Below are positions 9,201 through 18,913 of a DNA stretch of 64,000 nucleotides, piece by piece; within the stretch, counting starts at the first letter, position 1, and every line of letters starts with the position of its first letter. Origin of the DNA: an uncultured Rhodocyclaceae bacterium (GTDB lineage: Bacteria > Pseudomonadota > Gammaproteobacteria > Burkholderiales > Rhodocyclaceae); NCBI GenBank assembly GCA_907163225.1, contig OU015322.1, forward strand, positions 62,001-126,000. Reading direction: 5' to 3'. Position numbers and translations under genes: made by a program. The notes beneath the pieces are model-generated. The model did no database searches, had not been told where the DNA came from, and saw only the letters and a list, made by a program, of their open reading frames with translations.

Positions 9201-9874
9201 TGCATCGTGGCGCGTTGTTCGTCGCTGAGCAGTTCCATGCCGTCGGCGCGGGCCTTGAGCTGGTCGAGTTGGCCCTTGGCGTCGCGCGCCTGCTCGAAAA
9301 CCTTGCGCGAAATTTCGCCATAAATTTCGGTGCCGGTCAGTTCCTCCAGCAACTCGGCCCGCTCGTTGGCGCTGGCATTGAGAAAGGCCGCGAAGCCGCC
9401 CTGGGCGAGCAGCATGGACTTGGTGAAGCGCAGGAAATCTAGGCCGGTGATGTCGGCGATGCGCTTGAGTTTGTCGTTGGTCTGCGTGCTGAGGATGCTG
9501 CCCTCGCCGTTGCCGTCAACCGCAGCCAGTTCAACCTTGGGCGCCTGCAGCGCGCCGTCGATCTTGTCGCGGGCGCGGCGCTGGCTCCAGAAGGCGCGGT
9601 AGACGGCGCCTTTGACTTCGAATTCCACCTCGGCCAGGCAGTCGGCGGTGTGCCGGGTCATGATGTCGTTGGCCGAGGCAGAAATGCTGTTCAGACGCGG
9701 TGTCTGGTGATAAAGCGCCAGGCAGATGGCGTCGAGCAGGGTTGATTTGCCGGCGCCGGTCGGGCCGGTGATGGCGAACAGGCAGTTGTCGGTGAAGGGC
9801 GGCTTGGTGAAGTCGATCGTCCATTCGCCCTTGAGCGAGTTGAGGTTTTTCAGGCGCAGACTGAGGATTTTCAT
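6269..9874 (-). CDS. sbcC: Exonuclease SbcCD, ATPase subunit SbcC
   Basis: The 1201-residue SMC-like ATPase has Walker [10 protein letters not shown] at 37-45, long coiled coils, the zinc-hook CPLC near residue 552, the ABC signature LSGGES near 1110 and Walker [13 protein letters not shown] near 1140. With SbcD it forms the Mre11/Rad50-type complex that cleaves DNA hairpins and ends. It is longer than many homologues partly because of a 46-codon in-frame repeat insertion (about residues 934-979) in the second coiled coil. Two copies of the dispersed CGGTCAACCG motif also lie inside the gene (7426-7461, 8577-8609). The start overlaps the sbcD stop (ATGA). Confidence 0.97.
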   Translation of the reverse strand: MKILSLRLKNLNSLKGEWTIDFTKPPFTDNCLFAITGPTGAGKSTLLDAICLALYHQTPRLNSISASANDIMTRHTADCLAEVEFEVKGAVYRAFWSQRRARDKIDGALQAPKVELAAVDGNGEGSILSTQTNDKLKRIADITGLDFLRFTKSMLLAQGGFAAFLNASANERAELLEELTGTEIYGEISRKVFEQARDAKGQLDQLKARADGMELLSDEQRATMQLEVTRLDSQLTDVQRRHQKTQAQRQWRLDLAQSEQEIKTAENKLQEADTALTAAAPDLKKLADSEPAEALKPLHQQWQQADAACRQSEAQLKALHAERETRQAEQLARHQSASQLSAQLAGQTQQALQLSQREAKELDDFCAAQPQRGQLGERLGVWRQQFEQRAKLVRDLASQQEAQQKLARELAETAQQIEKQTATVNREKEAKTKADAALEKAQTEQNQRLAGQTLAELRQHWQGEQAGLNRWQQLETLAQRRRELAALQTTQSTQLQQIQEKIAAQEKGLTTLREQHKELAAQVADKQKLLEQEKLIRKLDDHRRQLQPGEACPLCGAHDHPAIADYAALDISATETALKEKVAALDALKENGLQARANQAATQATQKEWLAQQAKTTQEASRLQTEWSELLARLATATPLADDSWQEPENFATARSTAEQALARFTLRLQAADQGEQALNAARKTAADAAQTLLNASNQLNLLQQTAQTDQQRQTEFAKSMQALVQEQAELDEKLSATLTAAGYQIPAEPAAWLQERDGEWQHWQQTQKRRHELAETLVKQQEQFNAAQAQATHWSEQLANLRFSRSTGNIGQNSNPEPFTDDPATALARCADAIAELTRQLAAQQGRQAQLDANLAQQRKAHAEATTAWQTALTTSPFADLTAYSAALLPPEERLRLQQIKETRQLAQQQAAAVLKAASEKLSRLQSNPPNSTHPNPNRPFEGEGARAPAEDGFPLPFYVPQGRYPLGQGGGREGDGFIPPLAELEEALTQLEARRRALSEQLGAQRALLTRDQQARQNQQALFAEIAKQTAEADIWQRLDSLIGSARGDKFRKFAQGLTLDHLLLLANRHLAKLHGRYLLRRKSTGELELDIVDSWQGEVARDTRTLSGGESFLVSLALALALSDLVSHKTSIDSLFLDEGFGTLDGDTLEIALNALDSLNASGKMIGVISHVEGMKERIAAQIRVEKGGGVGYSRLVV
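6939..7076. repeat. 138-bp repeat-like insertion with inverted ends inside sbcC
   Basis: The stretch begins with AACCCATCCC and ends with its near-exact reverse complement GGGATGGGTT, and contains internal stems such as GTCCC-TGC-GGGAC. Its length is a multiple of three, and it encodes a Pro/Gly-rich peptide unlike the surrounding coiled coil. This looks like a small palindromic intergenic-type repeat that landed in frame. Confidence 0.6.
7426..7461 (-). repeat. Dispersed motif, copy 2 (in sbcC)
   Basis: Near-full consensus: CACGGTCAACCGGAAA, then GGCCAAAATTCAAATC on the minus strand. In frame within sbcC. Confidence 0.9.
8577..8609 (-). repeat. Dispersed motif, copy 3 (in sbcC)
   Basis: CACGGTCAACCGGGAAAAAG then GGCAAAAACC; encodes [11 protein letters not shown]. 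Confidence 0.8.
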
Positions 9875-11103
9875 TTCGCTTCCTCCTGCAAGGCTGTGAC
9901 GATGCGGCGGAAGCGTTCACTCAGAGCCCGTTGCAGGTCGTCGGCCAGTTCTTCCTGTTGCAGGCGACGGGCGAAAACGTCGTGCGGGCTGAGTTCGTCC
10001 AGGGTCTCGCTGGCTTCTGCCGCCAGACTGGCCGCCGCGTTGCCGCGCTGACGGCGGATGCGCAGCACTTCGACCGGCCAGCCTTCGGTCAGCGCTTCTA
10101 TACGGGCCGGCAGGTCGGCCAGGTAATCGTCTTCAGCCACCGTCACTTCCAGCCAGGCCAGACGCTCGCGTGTGCCTTCGGCCGCCGCTGCGCCGATGGC
10201 GCCGACCAGCGTGGCCAGGTTGCCGCTGACCGCGACCAGCCCCTGAAAGCGCGGCACTGGCAGGGCGGTGACCGCCGTCAGGCCGCTGGCATCCAGATCA
10301 ACCAGCAGGACTTCTTTTTGCTGCTTCGCTTCGTCAAAACTGAGCGGTATCGGCGAGCCGCAATAACGAACGTGCTCCAGCCCGCCGACCTTCTGCGGCC
10401 GATGGATGTGGCCGAGCGCGATGTAATCGGCCGGCGGGAAGGCGCTGGTCGGGAAGGCCTCCAGCGCGCCGACGTAAATTTCGCGCACCGATTCGCTGGT
10501 GCTGGCGCCGACGGTGGTCAGGTGGCCGGTGGCGATCAGTGGCAGCTTCCGGCCGAGTTCCGTTTCCAATGTTTTCTGCCGAGCGCAGGCCGCTTCATAG
10601 ACCGCCAGGTAATGCCCCTGAATGGCCATCTGTAGCGACAACTGCTTGTCCTCCGCGCTTTGTCCGGCGACGCTTTGCAGTACATCACGCGGGCGGATAA
10701 ACGGAATGGCGCAGACGATACAGCCCGGTTCGCCATTGCGTTGCGGCAAGACTTGAACCTGCGCCGCCGGGTCATCCGAAACGGCCGCCACCACGGTGGC
10801 AGTAAGACAGGCCAGCAGCTCGCGGCTCTCGCCCAGCGTCGCCACTGAATCATGATTGCCGCCAAGCAGCAGCAGGCTGACGCCGGCCGTGTGCAGGCGC
10901 ACGACCAACTGGCTGTACAGCTCGCGGGCATAGCTAGGCGGCGTGCCGGTATCGAAAATGTCGCCGGCGATCAGCACCGCATCGACCGCCTGTTCGTCCA
11001 CCTGCACCAGTAACCAGTCAATCAGCGCCTGATGTTCAGCCTGCCGGCTCTTGCCCATGAAATGCTGGCCAAGATGCCAGTCGGAGGTGTGGAGGATACG
11101 CAT
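9871..11103 (-). CDS. sbcD: Exonuclease SbcCD, nuclease subunit SbcD
   Basis: The 410-residue calcineurin-like phosphoesterase has the expected metal-binding motifs in order: DWHLG (8-12), AGDIFD, GNHDS and GHIHRPQ. It is the Mn-dependent nuclease partner of SbcC. sbcD precedes sbcC with a 4-bp ATGA overlap, as in most bacteria, and the pair is divergent from phaB across a 233-bp gap. Confidence 0.96.
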   Translation of the reverse strand: MRILHTSDWHLGQHFMGKSRQAEHQALIDWLLVQVDEQAVDAVLIAGDIFDTGTPPSYARELYSQLVVRLHTAGVSLLLLGGNHDSVATLGESRELLACLTATVVAAVSDDPAAQVQVLPQRNGEPGCIVCAIPFIRPRDVLQSVAGQSAEDKQLSLQMAIQGHYLAVYEAACARQKTLETELGRKLPLIATGHLTTVGASTSESVREIYVGALEAFPTSAFPPADYIALGHIHRPQKVGGLEHVRYCGSPIPLSFDEAKQQKEVLLVDLDASGLTAVTALPVPRFQGLVAVSGNLATLVGAIGAAAAEGTRERLAWLEVTVAEDDYLADLPARIEALTEGWPVEVLRIRRQRGNAAASLAAEASETLDELSPHDVFARRLQQEELADDLQRALSERFRRIVTALQEEAK

Positions 11104-11267
11104 GGGATTCGTGGCGACGGGCGGAAAGGCAAAAGCAGGATTCTAAGTCGGTAACGCTGCTGCCGGCCGACAAACCGGCATCCTGATTCACCGCCAGTCA
11201 GACCGGGGCACTCAGTAAAGCTGAATTCTCCATCGCCAGAATGCGAATTACCGTATGGGTGAATTAG

Positions 11268-11295
11268 TTGCATAACTCATAATTATCGCTATAGT
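11268..11295 (+). promoter_or_regulatory. Candidate phaB promoter
   Basis: TTGCAT (11268-11273) and TATAGT (11290-11295) are 16 bp apart in an AT-rich stretch 40-70 bp before the phaB start. A repeated TAAYTCATAATYA element flanks the -10 box and could bind a regulator. Confidence 0.45.
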
Positions 11296-11336
11296 TACAA
11301 GTCGTAATTCATAATCACAGCTAAGGAGAGGCCTCA

Positions 11337-12077
11337 ATGAGTAAAAAAATTGCATACGTCACCGGTGGTATGGGCGGCATCGGAACCTCTATTTGCCAGC
11401 GTCTTGCCCAGGATGGCTATACCGTCGTGGCCGGTTGCGGCCCGAATTCACCGCGCAAGGATCGCTGGTTGGCCGAGCAGAAGGCGCTCGGCTTCGATTT
11501 CATCGCCTCCGAAGGCAATGTCTCCGACTGGGACAGCACCAAGGCTGCTCTTGACAAGGTCAAGGCTGAAGTCGGCGAAATCGACGTGCTGGTCAATAAC
11601 GCCGGTATCACCAAGGATGGCCAGTTCCGCAGAATGAGTATCGATGACTGGAAAGCCGTTATCGATACCAACCTGAACTCCCTGTTTTTCGTTACCAAGC
11701 AGGTTGTCGATGGCATGCTGGATCGAGGCTGGGGCCGGATCATCAACATTTCCTCCATGAACGGTCAGCGCGGCCAGTTCGGGCAGACCAACTACTCCAC
11801 CGCCAAGGCCGGCATGCACGGCTTCACCATGGCGCTGGCGCAGGAAGTTGCGGCCAAGGGCGTTACGGTCAATACCGTCTCGCCGGGCTACGTCGGTACC
11901 GAGATGGTTCGGGCGATTCGTGAGGATGTGCTGGAAAAGATTGTGGCGACCATCCCCGTCAAGCGCCTCGGCGAGCCGGAAGAAATCGCAGCCATCGTTT
12001 CCTGGCTGGCGTCGACGCAATCCGGTTTCACCACCGGTGCCAATTTTGCGTGTAACGGCGGCAACCACATGGGTTGA
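11337..12077 (+). CDS. phaB: Acetoacetyl-CoA reductase (PHB synthesis)
   Basis: The 246-residue short-chain dehydrogenase has the TGGMGGIG cofactor loop (9-16), NNAGIT and the catalytic Ser139/Tyr153/Lys157 (NYSTAKAG). The N-terminal MSKKIAYVTGGMGGIG and C-terminal GANFACNGGNHMG match PhaB closely. It reduces acetoacetyl-CoA to (R)-3-hydroxybutyryl-CoA with NADPH, for polyhydroxybutyrate storage. AAGGAGAG lies 7 bp before the ATG and a rho-independent terminator follows. phaA and phaC are not in the window, so phaB stands alone here. Confidence 0.95.
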   Translation: MSKKIAYVTGGMGGIGTSICQRLAQDGYTVVAGCGPNSPRKDRWLAEQKALGFDFIASEGNVSDWDSTKAALDKVKAEVGEIDVLVNNAGITKDGQFRRMSIDDWKAVIDTNLNSLFFVTKQVVDGMLDRGWGRIINISSMNGQRGQFGQTNYSTAKAGMHGFTMALAQEVAAKGVTVNTVSPGYVGTEMVRAIREDVLEKIVATIPVKRLGEPEEIAAIVSWLASTQSGFTTGANFACNGGNHMG

Positions 12078-12103
12078 GTCCCATCGTTTGCTCGTGCCGG
12101 AAA

Positions 12104-12136
12104 TAAAAAGCCCTGTAACATTCGCAGGGCTTTTTT
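12104..12136 (+). terminator. Rho-independent terminator of phaB
   Basis: A GCCCTG...CAGGGC stem with an 8-nt loop is followed by TTTTTT, 27 bp after the phaB stop. Confidence 0.9.
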
Positions 12137-12171
12137 ATGCCTGAACCAAACACGCCGCCACGAGAGACTCC

Positions 12172-12771
12172 ATGATCGCCCCCCCGGAACGCTTCACCAA
12201 AGCCATTGCCCTGTTCGATGCTGCCAACGCGCAAGACCCCAATCTGGACGAAGGCGAGCCGAAGGAATTGCGCTACGCCCGGCGCATGACGGACATGATC
12301 GGTCGCTTTGCCCCGGAGGCAAGCGAAGTCGCCCAGCTCGCCGTGCGCGCCCAGCACATCCAGCGGTGGACGGTGCCGCGCAGCAATTATCCGCTCGGCA
12401 AGCCCGGCTACTTTGCCTGGCGCACCGGGCTGTATCAGTTTCACGCACAAACCGCCGGCGAACTGATGCGCCAGGCCGGTTACGACGACGCGACAATCGA
12501 GCAAGTCATGGTTGCCGTTGGCAAGGTGGGCCTCAAGACCAACTCCGATACCCAGTTGCTTGAAGACGTCAGCTGCCTTGTTTTCATCGAGCACTACATG
12601 CTCGGCTTTGCCGGCCAGCAGGCTGATTACACCGAAGAAAAGTGGCTCGGCATCATCCGCAAGACGTGGAAGAAGATGTCTCCCGCCGCGCAGGCTTTTG
12701 CAACGACGGGCGGCATCCAGTTGCCCGAGGCGCTGCTGCCGTTGATATTGAAAGCAGTGTCCGACGAATAG
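12172..12771 (+). CDS. DUF4202 domain-containing protein
   Basis: The 199-residue protein matches the DUF4202 family from start to end (ERFTKAIALFDAANAQDPN, LRAQHIQRW-type and YPLGKPGYFAWR-type motifs, and a conserved HIQRW histidine). The family is widespread but of unknown function; its conserved His/Asp/Glu residues suggest a small enzyme. It lies downstream of the phaB terminator and probably has its own promoter. A dispersed CGGTCAACCG motif begins 8 bp after its stop codon. Confidence 0.8.
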   Translation: MIAPPERFTKAIALFDAANAQDPNLDEGEPKELRYARRMTDMIGRFAPEASEVAQLAVRAQHIQRWTVPRSNYPLGKPGYFAWRTGLYQFHAQTAGELMRQAGYDDATIEQVMVAVGKVGLKTNSDTQLLEDVSCLVFIEHYMLGFAGQQADYTEEKWLGIIRKTWKKMSPAAQAFATTGGIQLPEALLPLILKAVSDE

Positions 12772-12778
12772 GGTGATC

Positions 12779-12812
12779 CGCGGTCAACCGGAAAAAACAG
12801 CAATATTTGAAA
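12779..12812 (+). repeat. Dispersed motif, copy 4
   Basis: Core followed by AAAAAACAGCAATATTTGAA; starts 8 bp after the DUF4202 stop. Confidence 0.85.
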
Positions 12813-12865
12813 GATCATGCCGTCTGACGATTGACTCGGTTTGCCGTTGTTGTTCGCCGCGAAAC

Positions 12866-13027
12866 TCAGGCCCTGCGGTCATCACCCGGTCGCGGCCGGC
12901 TTCGGCGTTCGGGCCGGGATGGATCTCTCACCCCGCGGCCACGCAAGACAAGTGCCGGCACCATGAACAGAAACAGCAGGATGAGGACAGACAACAGCAG
13001 GTGATTGTCGAAAATTGTTTGCAGCAT
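12866..13027 (-). CDS. Small single-pass membrane protein (53 aa)
   Basis: An ATG at 13027 opens 53 codons ending at a TGA. The peptide starts MLQTIFDNH, then has one hydrophobic segment of about 19 residues (LLLSVLILLFLFMVPALVL) and ends in an Arg/Pro-rich cytoplasmic-type tail. GGAG lies 7-10 bases before the ATG. This is the positive-inside pattern of a small bitopic membrane protein. It occupies the otherwise empty gap between the DUF4202 gene and glpD. Function is unknown. Confidence 0.55.
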   Translation of the reverse strand: MLQTIFDNHLLLSVLILLFLFMVPALVLRGRGVRDPSRPERRSRPRPGDDRRA

Positions 13028-13129
13028 TGAACGCTCCATCGGGCTTGTTGCTACTGCTGACTTTAGTTCGAAACGGGCCGAAAATTAAGGTCGATCTGCT
13101 GACCGTCAGGTTCGACCGACGCCAATAGT

Positions 13130-14722
13130 TTACGCGCGGGAGGCGGGGCCGCGAATTTTCTCGCTACTCAGGCTGAAGTATCCGGCGCTCCGGTGTGCCG
13201 CATCGACCATCGTCGCCAGCCGCTCGGGCGATGGTTTTAACTCCTCACTGACTATCTCCGCAACCCGTTCGATGCTCGCCGCCGCGGCGCTTGCGTCGTG
13301 GAAGAGCGCGCGTGTCCGGCGGGCCAGGATGTCTTCGATTGTCCGCGCTGCTTCGTGGCGAATGGCGAAGCGAACCATGGCTTCGGTGCAGGTCAGTTTG
13401 GGGTGGAGCGGCATATCGTGGCCGGGCAGGGCGGCAAGCAGCGGTGCATCGGTGCCGTAGGCGTCGCTGACCGGGCTGCTTGGGCATGCGTGCAGTTTCA
13501 GGCTTTGCGTCGAGCAGGGTGTGGAGGCCAGACCGGCCACTTTGATGGCGCGGTCGATGACTTGTTCGGCCATCAATCGATAGGTCGTCCATTTGCCGCC
13601 AGCCACGGTGATCAGGCCGCTAGTGCTGACCAGGATGGCGTGTTCGCGCGACAAGGCGGCGGTGTTTTTGTCGTTGGCGTTCTCGGCGTGAATCAGCGGG
13701 CGCAGGCCGGCGAAGGCACTGCGGATGTCGGCCCGGGTCGGTGGCCGGGTCAGGACGCCCGCTGCCGTGCGGAGCAGGAAGTCGATTTCCTCTTCGAGTG
13801 GCTGCGGGTCGTTGAGTTCTTGCAAGTCCGGACGCGGGGTGTCGGTGGTGCCGAGCAGCACCTTGCCTTGCCACGGAATGGCGAACATGACGCGGCCGTC
13901 TTCGGTTTTCGGGATCATCAGCGCCTGCTGGCCGGGCAGGAAATCGGCATCGACGACGAGGTGGATGCCCTGGCTGGGGGTGAGCAGCGGCTTGGCCTTG
14001 GGTTCGTCCAGCTGGCGCAGGCTGTCGGCGTGTACGCCGGTCGCGTTGATGACGACACGGGCGTTGATGGCAAACTCTTCGCCGCTTTCGGCATCGCGCA
14101 GCACGGCGCCGGTGATGCGATCTGCGGTTTTGAGCAGGCGGATGACCGGCAGATAATTGAGGCAAGTCGCGCCGAGGTTGGTGGCCGTGCGCATCAAGGT
14201 GATAGCCAGCCGGGCATCGTCGAACTGACCGTCCCAGTAACGAATGCCGCCGCGCAAACCGCCTTGGCGGAGGCCGGGCAGGGCGGCGATGACTTCCTGC
14301 CGATTGAGGCTGCGCGAGGCGTCGAGCGACTCGCCGCCGGCAAGCAGATCGTAAAGTTTGAGCCCGGCGGCGTACATGATGCGGTCAACCGTATTCCAGG
14401 CCGGAATCACGAAGGCCAGGGGATGGACCAGGTGCGGCGCATTGCTGAGCAGGTAGCTCCGCTCGTGCAGGGCGTGGCGAACCAGCGCGAAGTCGCCTTG
14501 ACGCAGATAACGGACACCGCCGTGAATCAGTTTGGTGCTGCACGACGACGTGCCGGAAGCGAAATCGCGGGCCTCGACGAGCAGAGTTCGGTAGCCGCGG
14601 GCGGCCGCATCGACGGCGGCACCCAGGCCGCTGGCGCCACCACCGATGATCAGGATGTCCCAGGAGTGCGCATCGCGCAGGGTGGCGAGGCTGTCTTCGC
14701 GGCAGGTGAGGGCGTTGGTCAT
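13130..14722 (-). CDS. glpD: Aerobic glycerol-3-phosphate dehydrogenase
   Basis: The 530-residue FAD-dependent enzyme has the dinucleotide loop [10 protein letters not shown] at 27-36 and the GlpD signature [13 protein letters not shown]. It oxidises sn-glycerol 3-phosphate to dihydroxyacetone phosphate at the inner membrane, passing electrons to quinones. It follows glpK with a 4-bp overlap (ATGA), so the two are translationally coupled. No glpF or glpR is visible here. Confidence 0.96.
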   Translation of the reverse strand: MTNALTCREDSLATLRDAHSWDILIIGGGASGLGAAVDAAARGYRTLLVEARDFASGTSSCSTKLIHGGVRYLRQGDFALVRHALHERSYLLSNAPHLVHPLAFVIPAWNTVDRIMYAAGLKLYDLLAGGESLDASRSLNRQEVIAALPGLRQGGLRGGIRYWDGQFDDARLAITLMRTATNLGATCLNYLPVIRLLKTADRITGAVLRDAESGEEFAINARVVINATGVHADSLRQLDEPKAKPLLTPSQGIHLVVDADFLPGQQALMIPKTEDGRVMFAIPWQGKVLLGTTDTPRPDLQELNDPQPLEEEIDFLLRTAAGVLTRPPTRADIRSAFAGLRPLIHAENANDKNTAALSREHAILVSTSGLITVAGGKWTTYRLMAEQVIDRAIKVAGLASTPCSTQSLKLHACPSSPVSDAYGTDAPLLAALPGHDMPLHPKLTCTEAMVRFAIRHEAARTIEDILARRTRALFHDASAAAASIERVAEIVSEELKPSPERLATMVDAAHRSAGYFSLSSEKIRGPASRA

Positions 14723-16221
14723 TCTTCTTTTTCCCAGCCGAGCGTTCGTTCAATGGCGCGGTGCCAGTGGCTGAACAGCGTAGCGCGTTGATGCGCCGGC
14801 ATGGCTGGCTCGAAGCGACGGTCGGCTTGCCACAGCGCGGTCAGCTCGGCCTCGTCCTGCCAGAAGCCAACCGCCAACCCGGCCAGCCAGGCGGCGCCGA
14901 GGGCAGTGGTTTCGGTGACTTTGGGGCGGACGACGGGCACGCCCAGCAGGTCGGCCTGAAATTGCATCAGCAGATCGTTGCGGCTGGCACCGCCGTCCAC
15001 GCGAAGTTCGCTCAAGCCCTGGCCGGCGTCTTTTTCCATCGCCTGCAGGACTTCGGCGCTCTGGAAAGCGATGGCCTCCAGCGCGGCGCGGGCGATGTGG
15101 GCGCGGGTCGTGCCCCGCGTCAGGCCGAACAACGCGCCACGGGCGCTAGGGTCCCAGTAGGGTGCGCCGAGGCCGGTGTGGGCCGGCACGAAAAAGACGC
15201 CGCCGTTGTCCGGCACGCTGGCCGCCAGGGCTTCGACCTCGCCGGCACTGGCGATCAGGCCAAGGCCGTCGCGCAGCCACTGCACGGTGGCGCCGCCCAT
15301 GAAGACGCTGCCTTCGAGCAGGTAGGTGGTTTGCCCGTTGCGCTGCCAGCCGACTGTCGTGAGCAGGCGATGCCACGAGGCCATGGGCTGCTGGCCGGTG
15401 TTCATGAGCAGGAAGCAGCCGGTGCCGTAGGTGTTCTTGGCCATGCCGATGTCGAGGCAGGCCTGACCGAAGGTCGCGGCCTGCTGGTCGCCGGCCATGC
15501 CGGCCAGCGGAATCGGCGCGCCCAGCCACTCGGCATTCAGCGTCGCGATTTCGCCACTGCTGGCGACAACGCGCGGCAGCAGGGCGGCGGGAATGTCGAG
15601 CAGCGCCAGCAATTCATCGTCCCAGCACTGGCGGTGGATATCGAAAAGCAACGTGCGCGAGGCGTTCGAGGGGTCGGTGACATGCTCGCCGGTCAGCTTC
15701 CAGGCCAGCCAGCTATCGATGGTGCCGAAGGCCAACTCGCCGCGCTCGGCCCGAGCGCGAGCACCGGGAATGTGGTCGAGCAGCCACTTGAGTTTGGTGC
15801 CGGAAAAGTAGGCGTCGAGGACGAGGCCGGTGCGTTGCTGGAATAGGTTGGCGTGGCCGGCGGCGCTCAGTTCGTCGCAAATGCCGGCAGTGCGTCTGTC
15901 CTGCCAGACGATGGCGTGGTGCAGCGGTTGGCCGGTGGCGCGATCCCATAACACGGTCGTTTCGCGCTGGTTGGTGATGCCGACGGCGGCGATCTGCGTG
16001 GCCGATACCCCGTTGTCGCGCAGTACGGCGCGCGCCACGGCGAGCTGCGCCTGCCAGATTTCATTGGCGTCGTGCTCGACCCAGCCGGGTTGTGGGTAGT
16101 GCTGGGTGATTTCCTGCTGGGCGAGGCCGTGGATGATTCCCCGGCGGTCAAACAGGATGGCGCGGGCGCTGGTCGTGCCCTGGTCGAGGGCGAAGACGAA
16201 CGGGGCGGAATGGGCTTCCAT
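14719..16221 (-). CDS. glpK: Glycerol kinase
   Basis: The FGGY-family kinase has 500 residues from the ATG at 16221; the phosphate-binding DQGTTSAR lies at 13-20, with conserved [19 protein letters not shown] and [15 protein letters not shown]. It phosphorylates glycerol to glycerol 3-phosphate. The frame stays open upstream to 16287, but that extension is not conserved-looking, so the internal start was preferred. It forms a two-gene operon with glpD. Confidence 0.95.
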   Translation of the reverse strand: MEAHSAPFVFALDQGTTSARAILFDRRGIIHGLAQQEITQHYPQPGWVEHDANEIWQAQLAVARAVLRDNGVSATQIAAVGITNQRETTVLWDRATGQPLHHAIVWQDRRTAGICDELSAAGHANLFQQRTGLVLDAYFSGTKLKWLLDHIPGARARAERGELAFGTIDSWLAWKLTGEHVTDPSNASRTLLFDIHRQCWDDELLALLDIPAALLPRVVASSGEIATLNAEWLGAPIPLAGMAGDQQAATFGQACLDIGMAKNTYGTGCFLLMNTGQQPMASWHRLLTTVGWQRNGQTTYLLEGSVFMGGATVQWLRDGLGLIASAGEVEALAASVPDNGGVFFVPAHTGLGAPYWDPSARGALFGLTRGTTRAHIARAALEAIAFQSAEVLQAMEKDAGQGLSELRVDGGASRNDLLMQFQADLLGVPVVRPKVTETTALGAAWLAGLAVGFWQDEAELTALWQADRRFEPAMPAHQRATLFSHWHRAIERTLGWEKEE

Positions 16222-16291
16222 GCGGGTCTCTGGCAGGCGGTGACGGTCAGTATAACGGGCTAAGCGAATGCTTGTGGCGTGATGCAAGGCG

Positions 16292-16322
16292 CACGGTCAA
16301 CAGGAAATTTAATTAAAAATGC
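16292..16322 (+). repeat. Dispersed motif, copy 5 (one core mismatch)
   Basis: CACGGTCAACAGGAAATTT then AATTAAAAATGCC; between glpK and the TonB-like gene. Confidence 0.65.
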
Positions 16323-16353
16323 CGGATATTCCGCGCTACGCCGCCGGCCGTTT

Positions 16354-17064
16354 TCAAGGGATGTCCTCCGGGTTGTAGTCGACCGCCAGATCAATGCTGA
16401 AAGCTTGGCCACGAAGGCGGGCCGGGACTTCGGTGTGCCTTGCTGCGAGAAGCATCATCTCGAGCGCCGCTTCGTCGAGAATGCCGAAGCTGCTGCTGCC
16501 GAGCAGGCTGGTGCCAAGTGGCGATCCGTTCGCCGAAACGGCCAGGCGCAATCTTACCCGGCCCTGCTGCCCGGCGGCGCGCGCCGCTTCCGGGTAGCGC
16601 CGGAATTGCCGCGCTTTCTGGCCGAGCGCCAGATGGTACTGACGCAATCCGGCGACATCGACGCCGGTTTTCGTAGCTTCGATCGCTTGATCGGGCGGCG
16701 GCCCTGCTGCGCGCTCGGGCTCGACCGGGCTTTCGGCAACCGCAACCGCGACTGGGGCGGGGGCGGGGGGGCTGACTGGCGAAGGGTGGATGCGCTTTTC
16801 CGGCTGGCGCATCGGCGTTTTTTTGGTTGGTGCAGCGGGAACGACGACGGGTTCATCGATCGGCGCAGCGGCGACGGGGCGATGCAATTGTGCGCGCAGA
16901 TCGCTTTGTCGCGCGGCAGGAGAATCAGGCGATGGCAAAACGCCTGGCGCCGGTGAGAATGCAAGCGCGTGCAGCACCAGTGAAATGGCCAGGGGGGAAA
17001 TCAACCGGCGCGCCTCGGCGGGCAAAAGGCTGCGCCCGGTGCTGGTGAAGGTGTACCGGGACAT
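16354..17064 (-). CDS. TonB-family energy transducer-like protein
   Basis: The 236-residue protein has an N-terminal hydrophobic segment (LISPLAISLVLHALAFSPAPG), a Pro/Ala-rich spacer with PVEPERAAGPPP, and a C-terminal TonB-type domain (RYPEAARAAGQQGRVRLRLAVSANG, then ILDEAALEMMLLA). Such proteins link the proton gradient to outer-membrane receptors with ExbB/ExbD. No exbBD or receptor gene is adjacent, so the cognate transporter cannot be named. Confidence 0.8.
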   Translation of the reverse strand: MSRYTFTSTGRSLLPAEARRLISPLAISLVLHALAFSPAPGVLPSPDSPAARQSDLRAQLHRPVAAAPIDEPVVVPAAPTKKTPMRQPEKRIHPSPVSPPAPAPVAVAVAESPVEPERAAGPPPDQAIEATKTGVDVAGLRQYHLALGQKARQFRRYPEAARAAGQQGRVRLRLAVSANGSPLGTSLLGSSSFGILDEAALEMMLLAARHTEVPARLRGQAFSIDLAVDYNPEDIP

Positions 17065-17172
17065 TGAGCGGAGTATCCCCGTGCTGGCTGGCGATGGTCA
17101 AGGCGTGGTGGTGCGCCATTTTTTCAACCGGAACGGGCCAGCTGTCTGCCGTAGGGGCTGGTGGCGCTGGTC

Positions 17173-17205
17173 TGCGGTCAACCGGAAATTTGGAAAAAAA
17201 GAAAG
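17173..17205 (+). repeat. Dispersed motif, copy 6
   Basis: TGCGGTCAACCGGAAATTTGG followed by an A-run; between the TonB-like gene and the IS remnant. Confidence 0.8.
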
Positions 17206-17221
17206 GGCCGGAATACCCCCG

Positions 17222-17311
17222 AATGCCGTTCAGCCAAGTCTGAACGACATTTCATTTTGCGTGCAAGGTATTGTAAAAATTAGCGAATACGGCTAACTCA
17301 GCATGAGGTAA
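17222..17311 (+). mobile_element. Diverged end fragment of a second IS4-family copy
   Basis: The stretch aligns, with small gaps, to the transposase-proximal end of the neighbouring intact IS read from its right terminus: the same AATGCCGTTCAG...CTGAACG.CATT palindrome, then CATTT, TGCGT, ATTGTAAA.ATTAGC and GCTAACT-type blocks. It ends abruptly next to the hpaI remnant. It is best read as the truncated end of an older, related insertion in the opposite orientation. Confidence 0.65.
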
Positions 17312-17486
17312 GCCCCCGGATGCTGCGCAGATCGTTGGGGCCATGCTCGCCATCGATAAGCAGCCAGTCAAATCCGGCGCCGGCACAAATTTCGGCACTG
17401 AAGGTTTCGCCAAGCCCGAGCCACAGGCCGAGCAGGGTTTCACCTTGGCGCAATTGGTTCTTGAAGGTGTTAACAGGTATGTCCAT
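17298..17486 (-). pseudogene. HpcH/HpaI-type aldolase, N-terminal remnant
   Basis: Only about 50 residues remain: [20 protein letters not shown], then [20 protein letters not shown]. These match the N-terminus of class II 4-hydroxy-2-oxovalerate/HpaI-type aldolases (the DGEH motif carries a catalytic-site region). After DLRSI the frame runs into unrelated sequence and stops. The IS inserted at the start codon, separating the coding fragment from its original upstream region, which now lies beyond 18926. The gene is non-functional. Confidence 0.8.
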
Positions 17487-17490
17487 GAGG
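17479..17490. repeat. Target-site duplication, left copy
   Basis: ATGTCCATGAGG directly precedes the left IS end and is repeated exactly after the right end at 18914-18925. Twelve base pairs is in the normal range for IS4-family targets. Confidence 0.9.
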
Positions 17491-18913
17491 TAATGCCGTT
17501 CAGTTAAGGTCTTTCTTCAAGTAACGAACGGTGTAGCGTTTTGGTAGGGCTTTGACGATACGGGGGCATTGACGCCCCCGTCGTTTTTCGACGATGGCGA
17601 ACTGCATCTGCGTGCGCAATCGTACGAGATGGGCCGGCAGTTTGCCGGGCGCCATGCCGACCGCCCAGATCATCTCGTGCTGCAGGATGTGCAGTGCGCG
17701 TAGAAAGCTCAAATCGGTTGGCTCGACCTTGGCCTCAATCGCGGTTTTGGCCATCTCCAGGCGAACGAGGTTATAGGCAATCAGGGCGCCCCAGATTTCC
17801 TGCTCAATCCCTTCGGGCTGCTGGCTGCGCAAGGTGAGCGCCTCGCCCAGCATGGACTGCTTGAGTTCGCGATAGCTGGCTTCGATCTCCCAACGCCGCC
17901 GGTAGCACTCGGCTAGCGCTTCAGCCTTGAAGCGACGGCGATCCAGCAGGGAGGTCAGGAGGACGCGCTGCTTCCCGTTGGCAGAGACCATCCGTACGGC
18001 ACGGGCGGTCCAGTGCTCAGGTAGTTCGGGTGCTTTGGCGCGCGCCTGGGGAGAGACCCGCATGCGGACGAGGCAATCGTCGGCGCTCCCGGAGAGCACT
18101 TCCCACTTCGTGTTCGATTTGGCAGGGATCAGGTAGTGACGTTCCTGGCCACCCAGCGTCAGCCCCAACAGAATTTCGGCACTGAGAAAGCCTCGGTCGA
18201 AGACGGTGAGGGAATGGTCGGCAATGCGCCCAACCAGTGTCTTGGCGTATAGCATCTCGTTCTGAGCGTACGTACCAAAAGCGATATCCGAAACCAGGTG
18301 GGTAGGAATGGCCGTGATGCTGACCGCGCGCACCTGCGGGTAACTGGCCACCTTGCCGCTGGCGTAGGCTTGGGCGCCAAAGTGCGCCCGGTTGTTGGTG
18401 CTATCAGGCGTGCGGAAGGTCGTGCCATCCATGGCCCACAGCGACAGCCCCTGCCAGGCGTGGTACTCGGCGTCCTGCTGGCACCAGGCTCGGGCGGTTT
18501 GATCGAACAATTGCGCCAGCGGTTTGGCGCCAAGGCGTTGTCGGGCCTGGGTCACCGCACTCTTGCTAACCGCCTGCGCCGAGGCAGCCGACAGGGCCAA
18601 ATCCAGCGTCGCCAGGACTTCTGGCATGGACTGCCGCCGGTAAATCGCCAGCGCGATGACCAGCCATACCACCTGCTCTGCCCGCAACCGCCGACGCCGA
18701 ATGCTCGCCGTACCCGTCGCCTCGAGCGCCTGTTCTATCCATGCGTTCGGCAAATGCTCGGCCAACCGGTCAAGACCGGCTACCGGTAGAACATCAGTGG
18801 TCGCGTAAAGTTGGCTCGCAAGCATCGAGCCGGAAGTTAACAGCTTTGGCTAATGTTTACAATGCTTTACGCAATAAATGAAAATGCCGTTCAGCGCTAA
18901 CTGAACGGCATTA
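17491..18913 (-). mobile_element. IS4-family insertion sequence, complete (1423 bp)
   Basis: Both ends carry the 16-bp inverted repeat TAATGCCGTTCAGTTA, and the element is bounded by a perfect 12-bp target duplication. One intact transposase gene fills it. The right end additionally folds as a perfect palindrome (18884-18913), AATGCCGTTCAG-6-CTGAACGGCATT, upstream of the transposase. The intact ends and exact duplication imply a recent insertion. Confidence 0.93.
17500..18825 (-). CDS. IS4-family transposase
   Basis: The 441-residue DDE transposase has the first Asp at AMDGTTFR, the second at VFDRGFLSA, and the IS4 Y-(2)-R-(3)-E-(6)-K signature in [15 protein letters not shown]. An N-terminal DUF4372-like helical region precedes the catalytic core. 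It is full length with no frameshift, so the element may still be active. The stop lies 9 bp inside the left terminus. Confidence 0.95.
   Translation of the reverse strand: MLASQLYATTDVLPVAGLDRLAEHLPNAWIEQALEATGTASIRRRRLRAEQVVWLVIALAIYRRQSMPEVLATLDLALSAASAQAVSKSAVTQARQRLGAKPLAQLFDQTARAWCQQDAEYHAWQGLSLWAMDGTTFRTPDSTNNRAHFGAQAYASGKVASYPQVRAVSITAIPTHLVSDIAFGTYAQNEMLYAKTLVGRIADHSLTVFDRGFLSAEILLGLTLGGQERHYLIPAKSNTKWEVLSGSADDCLVRMRVSPQARAKAPELPEHWTARAVRMVSANGKQRVLLTSLLDRRRFKAEALAECYRRRWEIEASYRELKQSMLGEALTLRSQQPEGIEQEIWGALIAYNLVRLEMAKTAIEAKVEPTDLSFLRALHILQHEMIWAVGMAPGKLPAHLVRLRTQMQFAIVEKRRGRQCPRIVKALPKRYTVRYLKKDLN

Noticed and set aside
8456-9442. Long plus-strand open frames opposite sbcC
   Set aside because: They are antisense shadows of a GC-rich gene: no family signature, composition follows the complementary codons.
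14382-14391. CGGTCAACCG core inside glpD
   Set aside because: The ten-base core is exact, but it is not followed by GGAAA or the second block, so it is treated as chance or ordinary coding.
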